DNA of 64,000 bases, taken from positions 1 through 64,000 of the forward strand of contig JAPLQI010000073.1 in assembly GCA_026399755.1 (NCBI GenBank), written 5' to 3'. Made by a program: the position numbers and the translations under genes. This document shows positions 1-8,355 of the stretch, one piece after another; position 1 is the stretch's first letter, and the number at the start of each line of letters is the position of its first letter. The notes under the pieces are model-generated. The model was not told where the DNA came from, made no database searches, and saw nothing but the letters and a program-made list of their open reading frames with translations. The stretch comes from Pseudomonadota bacterium (GTDB taxonomy: Bacteria; Pseudomonadota; Gammaproteobacteria; Burkholderiales; Chitinibacteraceae).

Positions 1-2
1 GC

Positions 3-572
3 CCAGCGACTTATATCCGCCCAACTTACGCCGGTAGTGTGCTCACTACGGTAGAAAGCAGCGAGGCGGTGCAAGTGCTGACAGTGCGTGCAACTAGCTT
101 TGATGCGGCCGCTAATGGCCCTGCCGCAAATGTCGTAGATCACGCTGCACCTGCTGCACAAACCCAGGCGCGTTTTGTATCAGCCACGCATACCGTGAGC
201 GATCGCCCTGAGTTGGCTTCCGCTCGGGTGGTGATTACCGGTGGCCGTCCGCTAGAAACACGCTTTGATGCGATTCTGAATCCGCTGGCCGCTAAGCTAG
301 GCGCTGCCATTGGTGCAACACGCGCCGCTGTGGATGCGGGTTATGCGCCGAATGATATTCAGGTTGGCCAGACCGGCACAGTCGTTGCGCCTGAGCTCTA
401 TATTGCCGCAGGTGTATCGGGCGCAGCCCAGCATTTAGCCGGTATGAAAGACAGTAAAGTGATTGTGGCGATTAATCTGGACCCTGATGCAGCGATTTTT
501 CAAGTGGCTGATTTTGGTTTAGTTGCCGACCTATTCGAAGCTGTGCCTGCGCTGACTGCAGCGCTGGCTTAA
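3..572 (+). CDS. etfA: Electron transfer flavoprotein alpha subunit, C-terminal part (5' truncated by window edge)
   Basis: The reading frame is open from base 3, with no start codon inside the window, so this is the C-terminal ~189 residues of a protein that begins upstream. The segment starts with a PATYIRPTYAG-type strand and continues into the FAD-binding domain typical of ETF alpha: SGRP-like 'ITGGRPLE', then 'YAPNDIQVGQTGTVVAPELYIAAGVSGAAQH' (split here only by description), 'KVIVAINLDPDAAIF' and 'ADFGLVADLFEAVP'. ETF alpha/beta carries electrons from acyl-CoA and related dehydrogenases to ETF-ubiquinone oxidoreductase; the beta-subunit gene is expected just upstream, outside the window. 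The following intergenic gap holds a large inverted repeat that may end transcription. Confidence 0.95.
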   Translation, partial: PATYIRPTYAGSVLTTVESSEAVQVLTVRATSFDAAANGPAANVVDHAAPAAQTQARFVSATHTVSDRPELASARVVITGGRPLETRFDAILNPLAAKLGAAIGATRAAVDAGYAPNDIQVGQTGTVVAPELYIAAGVSGAAQHLAGMKDSKVIVAINLDPDAAIFQVADFGLVADLFEAVPALTAALA

Positions 573-600
573 AAAAATCTTATGACACAGAGCTTAATGT

Positions 601-676
601 AAGAACACAGAGCACACAGAGAAAACAATAAGCGAATGGTTTTCTCCCCGTCCTCTGTGTGCTCCGTGTTCTCTGT
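601..676. repeat. Long inverted repeat of the ACACAGAG family between etfA and fpr
   Basis: The arms AGAACACAGAGCACACAGAG (left) and the complement of CTCTGTGTGCTCCGTGTTCT (right) pair over 20 bases with one mismatch, with an AAAAC/GTTTT extension. Related arms recur at about 22750-22812, 27989-28032, 28237-28290, 37850-37896 and 56608-56655. It can fold as RNA and may act as a 3' end for etfA, but there is no clean U-tract. Confidence 0.7.
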
Positions 677-711
677 GTCTACAGAACTTTTAAAAGATTA
701 AAGAGAAAAAC

Positions 712-1488
712 ATGAGCGCTTTTGCTACCGAACACGTTTTATCAGTTCGCCACTGGAACGATACGCTGTTCAGCTTTACGACTACCCGCGATGATTCGCT
801 GCGTTTTGAAAACGGCCAGTTTGTAATGATAGGTCTGGAAGTAAACGGCAAGCCGCTGATGCGCGCTTACTCGATTGCCAGCCCGAACTACTCCGAAACT
901 TTGGAGTTCTTCAGCATTAAAGTGCAAGACGGCCCGCTGACTTCCCGTCTGCAGCACTTGAAAGAAGGCGACCCACTCTTGGTAAGCCGTAAGCCAACAG
1001 GTACTTTGGTACTGAGCGATTTAAAGCCCGCCAAAAACCTTTATTACCTTTCAACAGGTACCGGTCTTGCGCCATTTATGAGCTTGATTCAAGACCCTGA
1101 CGCTTACGAGCAATACGAAAAAATCATCTTGGTGCACGGCGTGCGTACCGTGAGCGAGCTGGCTTATGCTGACTTTATTGAAAAAGAGCTGCCACACAAT
1201 GAGTTCTTTGGCGAAGCAGTCAGAGAAAAGCTGATTTACTACCCAACGGTGACGCGTGAGCCATTCCGTAATCAAGGTCGTTTAACTGATTTATTTGAAT
1301 CGGGTAAGTTGGAGCGCGATATCGGCCTGCCTCCGCTTAACCCAGAAACAGACCGCGCCATGCTTTGCGGTAGCCCAGCTATGCTGAAAGACACTTGCGC
1401 CTTGCTTGATGCGCGTGGTTTTCAAGTGTCCAAGCGCATCGGCCAGCCTGGCGATTACGTGATTGAGCGTGCGTTTGTAGAGAAGTAA
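712..1488 (+). CDS. fpr: Ferredoxin--NADP+ reductase (Fpr type)
   Basis: 258 residues, the usual length for bacterial class-I ferredoxin/flavodoxin-NADP reductases. The FAD-binding motif RAYSIASP begins at residue 51, the NADP-binding GTGLAPF lies in the middle, the CGSPAML motif is near residue 225, and the C-terminus ends in VIERAFVEK as in subclass IA enzymes. It moves electrons between NADPH and ferredoxin or flavodoxin in the cytoplasm, usually for oxidative-stress defence, Fe-S biogenesis and reductive biosynthesis. The ATG is preceded by AAAGAGAAAAAC, a purine-rich ribosome site. A hairpin terminator follows the gene, so it appears monocistronic. Confidence 0.95.
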   Translation: MSAFATEHVLSVRHWNDTLFSFTTTRDDSLRFENGQFVMIGLEVNGKPLMRAYSIASPNYSETLEFFSIKVQDGPLTSRLQHLKEGDPLLVSRKPTGTLVLSDLKPAKNLYYLSTGTGLAPFMSLIQDPDAYEQYEKIILVHGVRTVSELAYADFIEKELPHNEFFGEAVREKLIYYPTVTREPFRNQGRLTDLFESGKLERDIGLPPLNPETDRAMLCGSPAMLKDTCALLDARGFQVSKRIGQPGDYVIERAFVEK

Positions 1489-1508
1489 GCGGGATTTAAT
1501 GCAGAGAT

Positions 1509-1537
1509 AAAATGGCCACATTGTGGCCATTTTTTTT
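1509..1537 (+). terminator. Rho-independent terminator after fpr
   Basis: ATGGCCAC-ATT-GTGGCCAT hairpin (8-bp perfect stem) preceded by A's and followed by eight T's, 20 bases after the fpr stop codon. Confidence 0.9.
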
Positions 1538-1600
1538 CCGCTTGCTAAGCGTGTTTTATGATTAGCTCGATATTGTCAGCATACTGTTGATTAATTCACC

Positions 1601-1987
1601 ATGAGTACCCGTATGTATATTGGAGAGCTAGCTAAGTTGACGGGCGCATCGCCCAAGGCCATCCGGCATTATGAGGCGCTGGGCTTGCTGGGCGCGGTAC
1701 AGCGCTCAGGGGCATATCGTGTTTATGCTGATCGTGATGTGTTGTTGCTTCGCTTAATCAGGCAGGCTCAGGTGCTGGGTTTTAAGTTATCTGAGCTGCA
1801 TTTTTTAAAAAGCAGCCAAAGCCAGCCAGATTGGCAGCAATTGAAGCGATTACTAGCCAGTAAGCGCTTAAGCATTGCCGTTGAAATAAAACATCTTGAG
1901 CAGTTGGATGGCCAACTAGAGGCGCTTAGCCTAGAAATCAGCGCCTGCCCAGAAATACAGGCTAGCCTAGCAGATTGTATTGCTTGA
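1601..1987 (+). CDS. MerR family transcriptional regulator
   Basis: 128 residues. The N-terminus has the MerR winged HTH: 'YIGELAKLTGASPKAIRHYEALGLL' spread over residues 6-30, followed by the second wing 'YRVYADRDVLLLRLIRQAQVLGF' and a coiled-coil dimerisation helix (about residues 75-115). The short C-terminal part has Cys residues near 115 and 125 ('ACPEIQ', 'ADCIA'), but not the conserved Cys arrangement of metal-sensing MerR members, so the effector is unknown. The adjacent oxidoreductase gene starts 54 bases downstream on the same strand and is the likely target or operon partner. Confidence 0.9.
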   Translation: MSTRMYIGELAKLTGASPKAIRHYEALGLLGAVQRSGAYRVYADRDVLLLRLIRQAQVLGFKLSELHFLKSSQSQPDWQQLKRLLASKRLSIAVEIKHLEQLDGQLEALSLEISACPEIQASLADCIA

Positions 1988-2041
1988 CTCTGCCCCTAAG
2001 GGCAAGCTTTAGCATGTCCTTTTTCAGAAAAGGGCAGTGCA

Positions 2042-2611
2042 ATGAAAACCTTAGTGATTCTTGGTCATCCCTCAGCGGATAGTTTGTGCGGTGCTTTGGC
2101 CGAAGCCTATACACAAGCTGCGCTTCAGGCGGGCAAAGAGGTGCGGCAGATCAGCCTTGGTGATTTACAATTTGATCCTGTATTGCATCACGGCTATGCG
2201 CAGATTCAGCCACTGGAGCCTGATTTGCTGGCGGCGCAGCAAGCGCTACTTTGGGCTGAGCATTTGGTGTTTGTTTACCCGATTTGGTGGGGAGCCATGC
2301 CAGCATTGATGAAAGGGTTTATCGATCGAATTTTCTTGCCGGGATTCGCTTTTAAGTATCGTGCCAATTCATCGCAATGGGATAAATTGCTGGCAGGGCG
2401 TAGCGCGCATTTATTAGTGACGATGGATTCGCCTCCTTGGTATTTTCGCTGGATTTACCGCATGCCCGGCCATCATCAGATGAAAAAAACTATTTTAGAG
2501 TTTAGCGGCGTTAAACCCGTGCGTATTTCTAGCTTTGGGCCTGTGTTAGGTTCGACTCTTAAGCGGCGTGAACGATGGCTGGGCGAGGTACGGCGTGCAG
2601 CTGCTGGCTAG
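2042..2611 (+). CDS. NAD(P)H-dependent oxidoreductase, flavodoxin-like fold (KefF/MdaB/NQO family)
   Basis: 189 residues. The N-terminal strand and phosphate loop 'TLVILGHPSADSLCGALAEAY' (described, residues 3-23) and the central 'FVYPIWWGAMPALMKGFIDR' region are hallmarks of the NAD(P)H:quinone oxidoreductase family that binds FMN or FAD and reduces quinones or azo/nitro compounds by two electrons. The GHPS-type loop and 'FPGFAFKY'-like segment (here LPGFAFKYR) match the Pfam Flavodoxin_2 group. It lies 54 bases after the MerR-type gene, which suggests inducible detoxification. The substrate cannot be told from sequence. Confidence 0.9.
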   Translation: MKTLVILGHPSADSLCGALAEAYTQAALQAGKEVRQISLGDLQFDPVLHHGYAQIQPLEPDLLAAQQALLWAEHLVFVYPIWWGAMPALMKGFIDRIFLPGFAFKYRANSSQWDKLLAGRSAHLLVTMDSPPWYFRWIYRMPGHHQMKKTILEFSGVKPVRISSFGPVLGSTLKRRERWLGEVRRAAAG

Positions 2612-2617
2612 CTTAAG

Positions 2618-3511
2618 TTATTTTTTTGAAAATACGGATTGCCTCGCGGCTTCGCTAACCGCCAGCACCGCCGGATGAGTGAGCCGCCTTTCAACTGAAA
2701 TAGCGTAGTAGTTCACCACTACGGATTTGATATGGCCGATCAGCTCGGCTCCTTGCTGCTTTTGGATTTCTTCTTCCATGATGGCCGGGGCAGGAAACAT
2801 ACCTGCTCCCGCTCTGCCAAATGCCTTCATCAGGGCGCTATCATCAAATTGCCCGATAATTCGCGGCTGAAGATCTTGCTCCTGAAACCAGCGCAGTAGT
2901 GGCGCTTGCACGGCTACTTTATCGCCAGGCAGTAGTAGCGGTGCGCCGTTGAGCGAGCGAGGAAACCTTTCGCGATAGCGAGCGGCGAGCGTTGGTATGG
3001 CGTAGAGGGCAATGCCGCATTGCCCAAGTGAGTGGTTATAGCCTTTCACACCCAGCTCGGAGGGGAGAGGCTGATCGGCGATCACTAAATCTAATTTATG
3101 AATGGCCAGCTCGGCAAATAAGCGCTCTAGTTTATCTTCATAACAAATGAGTCGCACCGGCTCAGCCAAGGCAATGGCGGGGGCGAGTAGCTGGTAGGCG
3201 ATGGATTTAGGCACGGCGTCCGCCACACCCACTCGAAATGATTGTTCAGTTGCGCCTCTTTTTAGTGTTTGCTCCAGCTCGTTACCTATCTGAAAAATCT
3301 CCCGCGCATGCTCATTAGCCATTTTTCCGGCCGAGGTTAGCTCTAGGCGGCGACCAGTGCGTCTAAATAAATCTGTGCCTAAGGATCGCTCTAACTCTGC
3401 CAGCTGGCCGCTGATGGTTTGCGGGGTGAGGTGTAGTTGTTCGGCTGCACGGGTGATGCTGCCTGCTTTAGCAACGCTCCAGAAGTAATACAGTTGCTTG
3501 TAATTTAGCAT
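2618..3511 (-). CDS. nhaR: LysR family regulator, NhaR-like
   Basis: 297 residues. The start MLNYKQLYYFWSVAKAGS and the recognition helix LHLTPQTISGQLAELE closely match NhaR, the LysR-type activator of Na+/H+ antiporter genes, which has this unusual YYFW opening and TPQTI motif. The remainder is the LysR substrate-binding fold. In E. coli NhaR responds to Na+ and activates nhaA; no antiporter gene is present in this window, so the target is elsewhere or different. It ends six bases from the convergent oxidoreductase gene. Family assignment is firm; the exact NhaR role is an inference. Confidence 0.85.
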   Translation of the reverse strand: MLNYKQLYYFWSVAKAGSITRAAEQLHLTPQTISGQLAELERSLGTDLFRRTGRRLELTSAGKMANEHAREIFQIGNELEQTLKRGATEQSFRVGVADAVPKSIAYQLLAPAIALAEPVRLICYEDKLERLFAELAIHKLDLVIADQPLPSELGVKGYNHSLGQCGIALYAIPTLAARYRERFPRSLNGAPLLLPGDKVAVQAPLLRWFQEQDLQPRIIGQFDDSALMKAFGRAGAGMFPAPAIMEEEIQKQQGAELIGHIKSVVVNYYAISVERRLTHPAVLAVSEAARQSVFSKK

Positions 3512-3995
3512 GCTCGTTTTCCATCAAGTTTTTACGATCAATTCATAAAGAATAATCTGTTTTTCTTTGTGGAAAAGCAAGCTTAGAATAGCACTGTAAT
3601 TTGTGTTGACCTGCTATAGGCTACAGAGCGTTTTAAGTCCTTGTATGGGCAAAGCTAGCTTAATGCGAAATAAATAAAAACGCTTTTTCTTATCAATGGC
3701 GAATTGAATCAGCCGCTTGTTTTTATAAGGAGATTTTGAAGTGGTTTTTGAATCGGCTTTATGAGAGCTAGGCCACAAGGAGCTACCGTTCGCTTATCAG
3801 AAAGTACGGCTAGTAAGGACCAGCAGAATAAAAGCGGTAAGCTTGTGACTGTGCCGTGATCGTGCCAGTAGACAAGGGATGATGGGCTTGAGTTCTGTTT
3901 GAGTTTAAACCGTATTTGCTCGTGTTTAACCCCGCTTGTATTGCGTGTTGTGAAAGAGTAACTGGCATATAAGTGGCGATGGTTAAGGAGTGATG
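3512..3995. other. 484-bp gap between nhaR and htpX without a supported gene
   Basis: AT-rich non-coding stretch. It must contain the divergent promoters for nhaR and htpX. A TTGACC hexamer at about 3606 and an AAGGAG sequence at 3728 (followed by an 11-codon frame) are visible, but neither is convincing. No repeat of the dispersed families found elsewhere was recognised. Confidence 0.5.
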
Positions 3996-4856
3996 ATGAA
4001 AAGAATGGGCTTATTCTTTTTAAGCAATCTGGCAATGATGCTTTTGCTGATTTATTATTTTATTAGCATCGATTTATTTCCCAGAATAGCGATTTTCAGC
4101 TTACCTTCTCTATGGGCGGGTCTGCTGATGTTGGCTTTAGCCTTACTCAGCGCCTACTTTGCATTTGTCTTGTCAAAATATAAAGCAAGACGATCGCTCG
4201 TGGCCAAGCAGATTGAAACTCCTCTTAATGCCTTGGAGTGCTGGTTACTCGCTACGGTTGCAGAACAAGCAAGGCTGGCGGGTATTCCTAGCCCTAAAGT
4301 CGGTATTTATGAGTCTGTGGGTGTTAATGCTTTTGCGACCGGCTTGAGCAGATATCAAAGCATGATTGCCGTGTCTACAGGCATGCTGTGCTTTATGCCC
4401 AAAGATGAGGTGGAGGCGGTGCTCGCTCATGAGATTAGCCATCTTGCTCATCATGATATGGTGAAGTTGATTGCCTATCAGGGGATGTTAAATCTGGGCT
4501 TTATCTTTGTCTCTTTGAGCGCATATAGCCTATTGGCATTATTTTTTGAGCCGCTAAGTATGGTGAGTCTGCTGATTGCGATGCTTGTATTGTCCTTATA
4601 TGTGTTTATCGTGGCTTTGCTGATGCATTTTTCCCGTTTGCTAGAGTTTAGCGCGGATCAGGCAGGGGTAAAGCGATCGGGGATAGGGGCAATGATTGCG
4701 GCGCTGGAGCGATTAAATAGTGAACGTTGGTTGCCTTTACCAGAAAAAATGGCGGTATTGGGAATGAAAGGCAGTATTGGTAGCGGGGTAAGGCGATTAT
4801 TTATGTCGCATCCCACTCTCAATGAAAGGATCGCTATACTGAAAGCGTTGAAATAA
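3996..4856 (+). CDS. htpX: Membrane-bound zinc metalloprotease, HtpX/M48 family
   Basis: 286 residues from the chosen ATG at 3996. GTG 3990 and ATG 3993 are also in frame, but the AAGGAG at 3985-3990 gives a 5-base spacing only to 3996. Two N-terminal membrane segments (about residues 4-25 and 38-60) precede the zinc motif HEISH at residues 145-149; two more membrane segments follow, and the third ligand region is LEFSADQAG. HtpX degrades misfolded inner-membrane proteins together with FtsH. No Cpx-type operator could be identified upstream. A hairpin (4862-4893) follows the gene. Confidence 0.93.
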   Translation: MKRMGLFFLSNLAMMLLLIYYFISIDLFPRIAIFSLPSLWAGLLMLALALLSAYFAFVLSKYKARRSLVAKQIETPLNALECWLLATVAEQARLAGIPSPKVGIYESVGVNAFATGLSRYQSMIAVSTGMLCFMPKDEVEAVLAHEISHLAHHDMVKLIAYQGMLNLGFIFVSLSAYSLLALFFEPLSMVSLLIAMLVLSLYVFIVALLMHFSRLLEFSADQAGVKRSGIGAMIAALERLNSERWLPLPEKMAVLGMKGSIGSGVRRLFMSHPTLNERIAILKALK

Positions 4857-4861
4857 ACGTT

Positions 4862-4893
4862 AATCGCGGCACTTTTGGATAAAGGTGCTGCGA
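4862..4893 (+). other. Strong hairpin between htpX and terC
   Basis: ATCGCGGCAC...GTGCTGCGAT pair over 10 bases (one G-T) with a CTTT/AAAG extension and a small loop. It is followed by A's rather than T's, so it is not a standard terminator on the plus strand. It lies about 85 bases before the terC start and could be a 5'-leader structure or processing site. Confidence 0.55.
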
Positions 4894-4978
4894 TAAAAAA
4901 CCTGCTTTTAGTGGTGGTATTTATATTAGCCAAGGTCTGCATAGGCCTTTTTTTATGGATTTTCAAAGGAGTATCTCT

Positions 4979-5938
4979 GTGGAAACAGCCATCTCAATCG
5001 GTGAACCATGGATGTGGGGCGTGTTTATTGCTTTCGTCCTCGTCATGTTGGCCCTCGATTTATTTGTTTTTGGCGGTAGCAAGGTCCATAAAGTCAGTGT
5101 CAAAGAAGCTGCAACTTGGTCTTTAGTCTGGATTAGCTTGGCCATGCTCTTTAATGCTGGCTTGTGGTGGTATCTAAATGGCACCATGGGGCCTGAAGTT
5201 GCCGATCGTAAGGCCTTGGAGTTCTTAACTGGCTATCTGATTGAGAAATCACTGTCCGTAGATAACGTCTTTGTCTTCCTGATGATCTTTACGGCATTTA
5301 ATGTTCCTGCTGAATATCAACGCCGTGTGCTGATTTATGGCGTACTGGGTGCGTTGGTGATGCGGGCGGGCATGATTTTGGCTGGTGCGTGGGTTGTGCA
5401 AGAATTTAGCTGGGTGCTGTATCTGTTTGGTGCGTTCTTGTTGGTAACCGGAGTTCGGATGCTGTTTGTGGCAGAAGAAGAGCCTGATATGACTAAGAAC
5501 CCCGTGCTCAGAATCGCTCGTAAATATCTGCGTGTAACCGATGATCACCATGGCGAAAAATTTGTGGTGAAAAAAGACGGTATCCGTTACTTCACTCCGC
5601 TGTTTTTAGTACTGATTTTGGTTGAAATCTCCGATGTAGTATTTGCGGTTGATTCCATTCCGGCCATTTTTGCGATCACAACCGATCCATTTATTGTCTT
5701 TACCTCTAATATTTTTGCCATTCTTGGCCTGCGTGCTTTGTATTTCCTGTTGGCTGATATGGCGGATCGTTTCCACTTGCTACAGTATGGTCTTGCACTG
5801 GTACTGACCTTTATTGGTACAAAGATGCTGATCATGCCTTGGTTCCATATGCCGATTGCAATTTCTTTAACCGTAGTGACGGTACTGATTGCGGGTAGTG
5901 TGGTCGCCAGTCTTTATGTTACACGTAAGCCTGATTGA
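4979..5938 (+). CDS. TerC/Alx family integral membrane protein
   Basis: 319 residues from GTG 4979. An ATG at 4955 is in frame, but AAAGGAG lies at 4965-4971, inside that extension and seven bases before the GTG, so the GTG is the supported start. About nine membrane helices are visible, with the family's conserved acidic residues in 'FVLVMLALDLFVFGG', 'EKSLSVDNVFVF' and 'LVEISDVVFAVDSIPAIFA'. These TerC acidic motifs are thought to bind metal; Alx/MntP-like members export Mn2+, others link to tellurite resistance. I did not see a yybP-ykoY manganese riboswitch in the short leader. It is followed after nine bases by sbtA. Confidence 0.92.
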   Translation: METAISIGEPWMWGVFIAFVLVMLALDLFVFGGSKVHKVSVKEAATWSLVWISLAMLFNAGLWWYLNGTMGPEVADRKALEFLTGYLIEKSLSVDNVFVFLMIFTAFNVPAEYQRRVLIYGVLGALVMRAGMILAGAWVVQEFSWVLYLFGAFLLVTGVRMLFVAEEEPDMTKNPVLRIARKYLRVTDDHHGEKFVVKKDGIRYFTPLFLVLILVEISDVVFAVDSIPAIFAITTDPFIVFTSNIFAILGLRALYFLLADMADRFHLLQYGLALVLTFIGTKMLIMPWFHMPIAISLTVVTVLIAGSVVASLYVTRKPD

Positions 5939-5947
5939 GACATTTAG

Positions 5948-6889
5948 ATGATTGATGTCGTGGTCTTGTTCTTTTTGTTTGGTTTGGCGGCGGGCTTGCT
6001 GCGTTCAGAGCTAAAACTGCCCGTCGCTTTATACGAATCCCTTTCGGTTTTTCTGCTTGTTGCCATCGGCTTGAAAGGTGGACAAGGGCTTGCTTCTCAA
6101 CCTCTGGCGCCCTTATTACCACAGCTTTTGGCGGTGGTGGTGCTGGGGGTGGTGCTCACGTTAATAGCGTTTCTCATCTTGCAGTATGCAGGGCGTTTTT
6201 CGCGCGCTGATGCTTCATCCATGGCGGCTCATTATGGCTCGGTCAGTGTGGCCACTTTTGCCGTAGGGGTGAACTGGCTGACCACGCGGGACATTCCTTT
6301 TGAATCTCAGTTGACCATTTTTTTGGCCGTGATGGAAATCCCTGCCATTTTAGTGGGGATTGTGCTGATGCGTGGCTTAGGCAAGCAAACGCGCTGGGGA
6401 GCGCTGGCGCATGAAGCTTTGCTGGGCAAGGGCGTGACTTTGTTATTGGGGGGCATGTTGATTGGCTGGGCGGCAGGTCCTGATGGCTTAGCACCGATTA
6501 AACCTTTGTTTTTTGATTTGTTTAAAGGGGTACTGGCGCTATTTCTGTTGGAAATGGGGCTGATTGTGAGCCATCAGGCTGACGAGCTTAAAAAGCGCGG
6601 TCTGTTTATTTTGTCCTTTGCAATATTAATGCCACTGTTAAGCGCTGTGCTGGGGCTTGGATGCGGTATTTTGCTTGGTTTGTCTTTAGGCGGCGTCACT
6701 TTGCTGGCCACCTTGGCGGCAAGTGCTTCGTATATTGCTGTGCCCGCCACGATGCGGCTGGCGATTCCTGAGGCCAATCCCGTTATCTCTCTGGCGGCAG
6801 TACTAGGTGTTACTTTTCCTTTCAATATTTTGATCGGTATTCCCCTTTATCACCGATTAGCCAGTTACTTTATCGGAGTTGCCGGATGA
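5948..6889 (+). CDS. sbtA: SbtA-type sodium-dependent bicarbonate permease
   Basis: 313 residues with about ten hydrophobic helices in two inverted halves, as in SbtA (DUF897 family). Recognisable segments are 'FFLFGLAAGLLRSELKLP', 'LLVAIGLKGGQGL', 'AAHYGSVSVATFAVG' and 'LAVMEIPAILVGI'; the last two form the substrate-site region in cyanobacterial SbtA. Known members import HCO3- with Na+. The gene overlaps the next one (PII-like) by ATGA, the standard sbtA-sbtB pairing. In a heterotroph the likely role is supplying bicarbonate for anaplerotic carboxylases, or pH control; this is inference. Confidence 0.92.
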   Translation: MIDVVVLFFLFGLAAGLLRSELKLPVALYESLSVFLLVAIGLKGGQGLASQPLAPLLPQLLAVVVLGVVLTLIAFLILQYAGRFSRADASSMAAHYGSVSVATFAVGVNWLTTRDIPFESQLTIFLAVMEIPAILVGIVLMRGLGKQTRWGALAHEALLGKGVTLLLGGMLIGWAAGPDGLAPIKPLFFDLFKGVLALFLLEMGLIVSHQADELKKRGLFILSFAILMPLLSAVLGLGCGILLGLSLGGVTLLATLAASASYIAVPATMRLAIPEANPVISLAAVLGVTFPFNILIGIPLYHRLASYFIGVAG

Positions 6890-7197
6890 GTTTGAATACC
6901 CAAGCACGTACGCTACTGACTGTGATTACAGAGGCTGCCATAGAACAGGTGTTGGTACGCGATTTAGACCGGCTTGGTGTGCATGGCTATACCATCTCGG
7001 ACGCTCGTGGTCGAGGCAGTCATGGTGTGCGCGAAGGTGCCTGGACAAAATCTGCAAACATTCGCATTGAAATGATTTTTCCGCGCGCAGTGGCGGAGGC
7101 GACGCTACTGCACCTGCAGGACTCTTATTTTGCGAATTACGCCATGGTGGCTTTTTTGCAGGATGTTGAGGTTTTACGTTCGGACAAGTTTTTATGA
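6886..7197 (+). CDS. sbtB: PII-like regulator of the bicarbonate transporter (SbtB-like)
   Basis: 103 residues with the PII fold pattern: 'LTVITEAAIEQVLVRDLDRL' first strand-helix, 'GVHGYTISDARGRGSHG' leading into the T-loop, and 'NIRIEMIFPRAVAEATL' second strand-helix. The PII signature Tyr51 loop is replaced by a short RGRGSHGVREG segment, as in SbtB-type proteins that bind AMP/cAMP/ADP and gate SbtA. The start codon overlaps the sbtA stop (ATGA), and its own stop overlaps the next start in the same way, so the three proteins are translationally coupled. The nucleotide bound cannot be predicted. Confidence 0.88.
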   Translation: MSLNTQARTLLTVITEAAIEQVLVRDLDRLGVHGYTISDARGRGSHGVREGAWTKSANIRIEMIFPRAVAEATLLHLQDSYFANYAMVAFLQDVEVLRSDKFL

Positions 7198-8270
7198 TGC
7201 GTGAACTCACAGCCAACCCTTTGGCACAGCGAGTGTTGCTAGGGATGTTTGTGGGCTTACTCGGCTTGTCCGTGTCCATCGTACTGGCCCCATTTGTTAT
7301 TCCTATGCTGTGGGCCGGTATTTTGGCTTTTTCGACCTGGCCCTTGTATCTGTACCTGTTAAACAAAACCGGGCAAAGGCCGACTGTTGCCGCATTGCTA
7401 CTGACGTTGTTGATGTCGGCACTGGTGGTTTTTCCGGTGATTTGGCTCGTGTTCTTGCTCAGGGCAGAGAGCAGCCCGCTGATCGATTTGCTTACGTCTG
7501 AGCTAGGATCTGGGCGCGTTAAGCCTCCCGCATTTATTAGCCATTTGCCGATTGTCGGTGCAGAGCTGAGTGCCTCTCTCGGCGCTTTACTGGCAGAGCC
7601 CGCCAGAATTAGCCTTGAGCTAAAAAACCAATTACGTCAGCTAGATGCCTATGCCTTTGCCGCGCTGGGCGGGATTGGTAAAAACATCATTAAGCTGCTG
7701 CTTGCGCTATTTACACTGTTTTTTGTGTATTTGCATGGTGCAAACGTCGCCAAACAGGTTCGGATTGTCTGCATTTCACTCTTGGGTGAGCGGGCCGATG
7801 GCTACTTGAAAACGGTTGCCTTAACGACGCGAGCTGTGGTTTACGGCATCGTGCTGACCGCACTGATTCAAGGGGCGGTGGCGGGTTTAGGTTATTGGGT
7901 TGCGGGCCTGTCTGCGCCGGTTACCTTGGCTGCGGTGACCGTTTTACTGGCTATGGTGCCGTTTGGTACACCAGTGGTATGGGGGGCTGCAGGCTTGTGG
8001 CTACTCTTTACCGGTCAAACTGCGGCAGGAATTGGCCTGCTGCTTTGGGGCGTGATGGTTGTTTCATGGGTTGATAATATTGTTCGTCCCTTGGTTTTGT
8101 CCGAGGTTGTGGATATCCCATTTATTCTGGCACTGTTTGGTGTGCTTGGCGGTTTAGCTGCTTTTGGCCTAGTTGGTTTGTTTTTAGGCCCAGTGATTCT
8201 GGCGGTTGCACTGGCTGTATGGCGGGAATGGCTGGATGATAAAAATGCCTTGCCCAATCCGCCTTCTTAA
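7194..8270 (+). CDS. AI-2E/PerM family membrane protein
   Basis: 358 residues, about eight membrane helices. N-terminal helices follow 'MRELTANPLAQRVLLGMFVG', a large soluble segment spans about residues 95-150, and the C-terminal block has 'LIQGAVAGLGYWVAGLSAP', 'PFGTPVVWGAAGLWLL' and 'WVDNIVRPLVLS', all typical of the AI-2E exporter/PerM (YdiK-like) family. Members are proposed exporters of autoinducer-2 or Na+(Li+)/H+ antiporters. It is the third gene of the ATGA-overlapping sbtA-sbtB unit; the coupling with a Na+-dependent bicarbonate importer makes an ion-antiport role more plausible here than AI-2 export, but that is inference. Confidence 0.88.
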   Translation: MMRELTANPLAQRVLLGMFVGLLGLSVSIVLAPFVIPMLWAGILAFSTWPLYLYLLNKTGQRPTVAALLLTLLMSALVVFPVIWLVFLLRAESSPLIDLLTSELGSGRVKPPAFISHLPIVGAELSASLGALLAEPARISLELKNQLRQLDAYAFAALGGIGKNIIKLLLALFTLFFVYLHGANVAKQVRIVCISLLGERADGYLKTVALTTRAVVYGIVLTALIQGAVAGLGYWVAGLSAPVTLAAVTVLLAMVPFGTPVVWGAAGLWLLFTGQTAAGIGLLLWGVMVVSWVDNIVRPLVLSEVVDIPFILALFGVLGGLAAFGLVGLFLGPVILAVALAVWREWLDDKNALPNPPS

Positions 8271-8355
8271 TCTGTCTTCATCGACATTGAAAGGGCTACT
8301 GTATACTTCTGACTAAGGCTTTCAGCCATTTTTGACCTCGAATACAGTAGACCAT

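Noticed and set aside
3728-3772. 11-codon frame after AAGGAG in the nhaR-htpX gap
   Set aside because: Good ribosome site but too short, TTG start and no supporting similarity.
3709-4035. 108-codon minus-strand frame in the nhaR-htpX gap
   Set aside because: Overlaps the htpX start and ribosome site and has no recognisable domain or ribosome site.
4857-4978. yybP-ykoY manganese riboswitch upstream of terC
   Set aside because: The leader is about 120 bases and lacks the paired GGGGAGUA/CCUUUGGGG-type core; only a simple hairpin is present.
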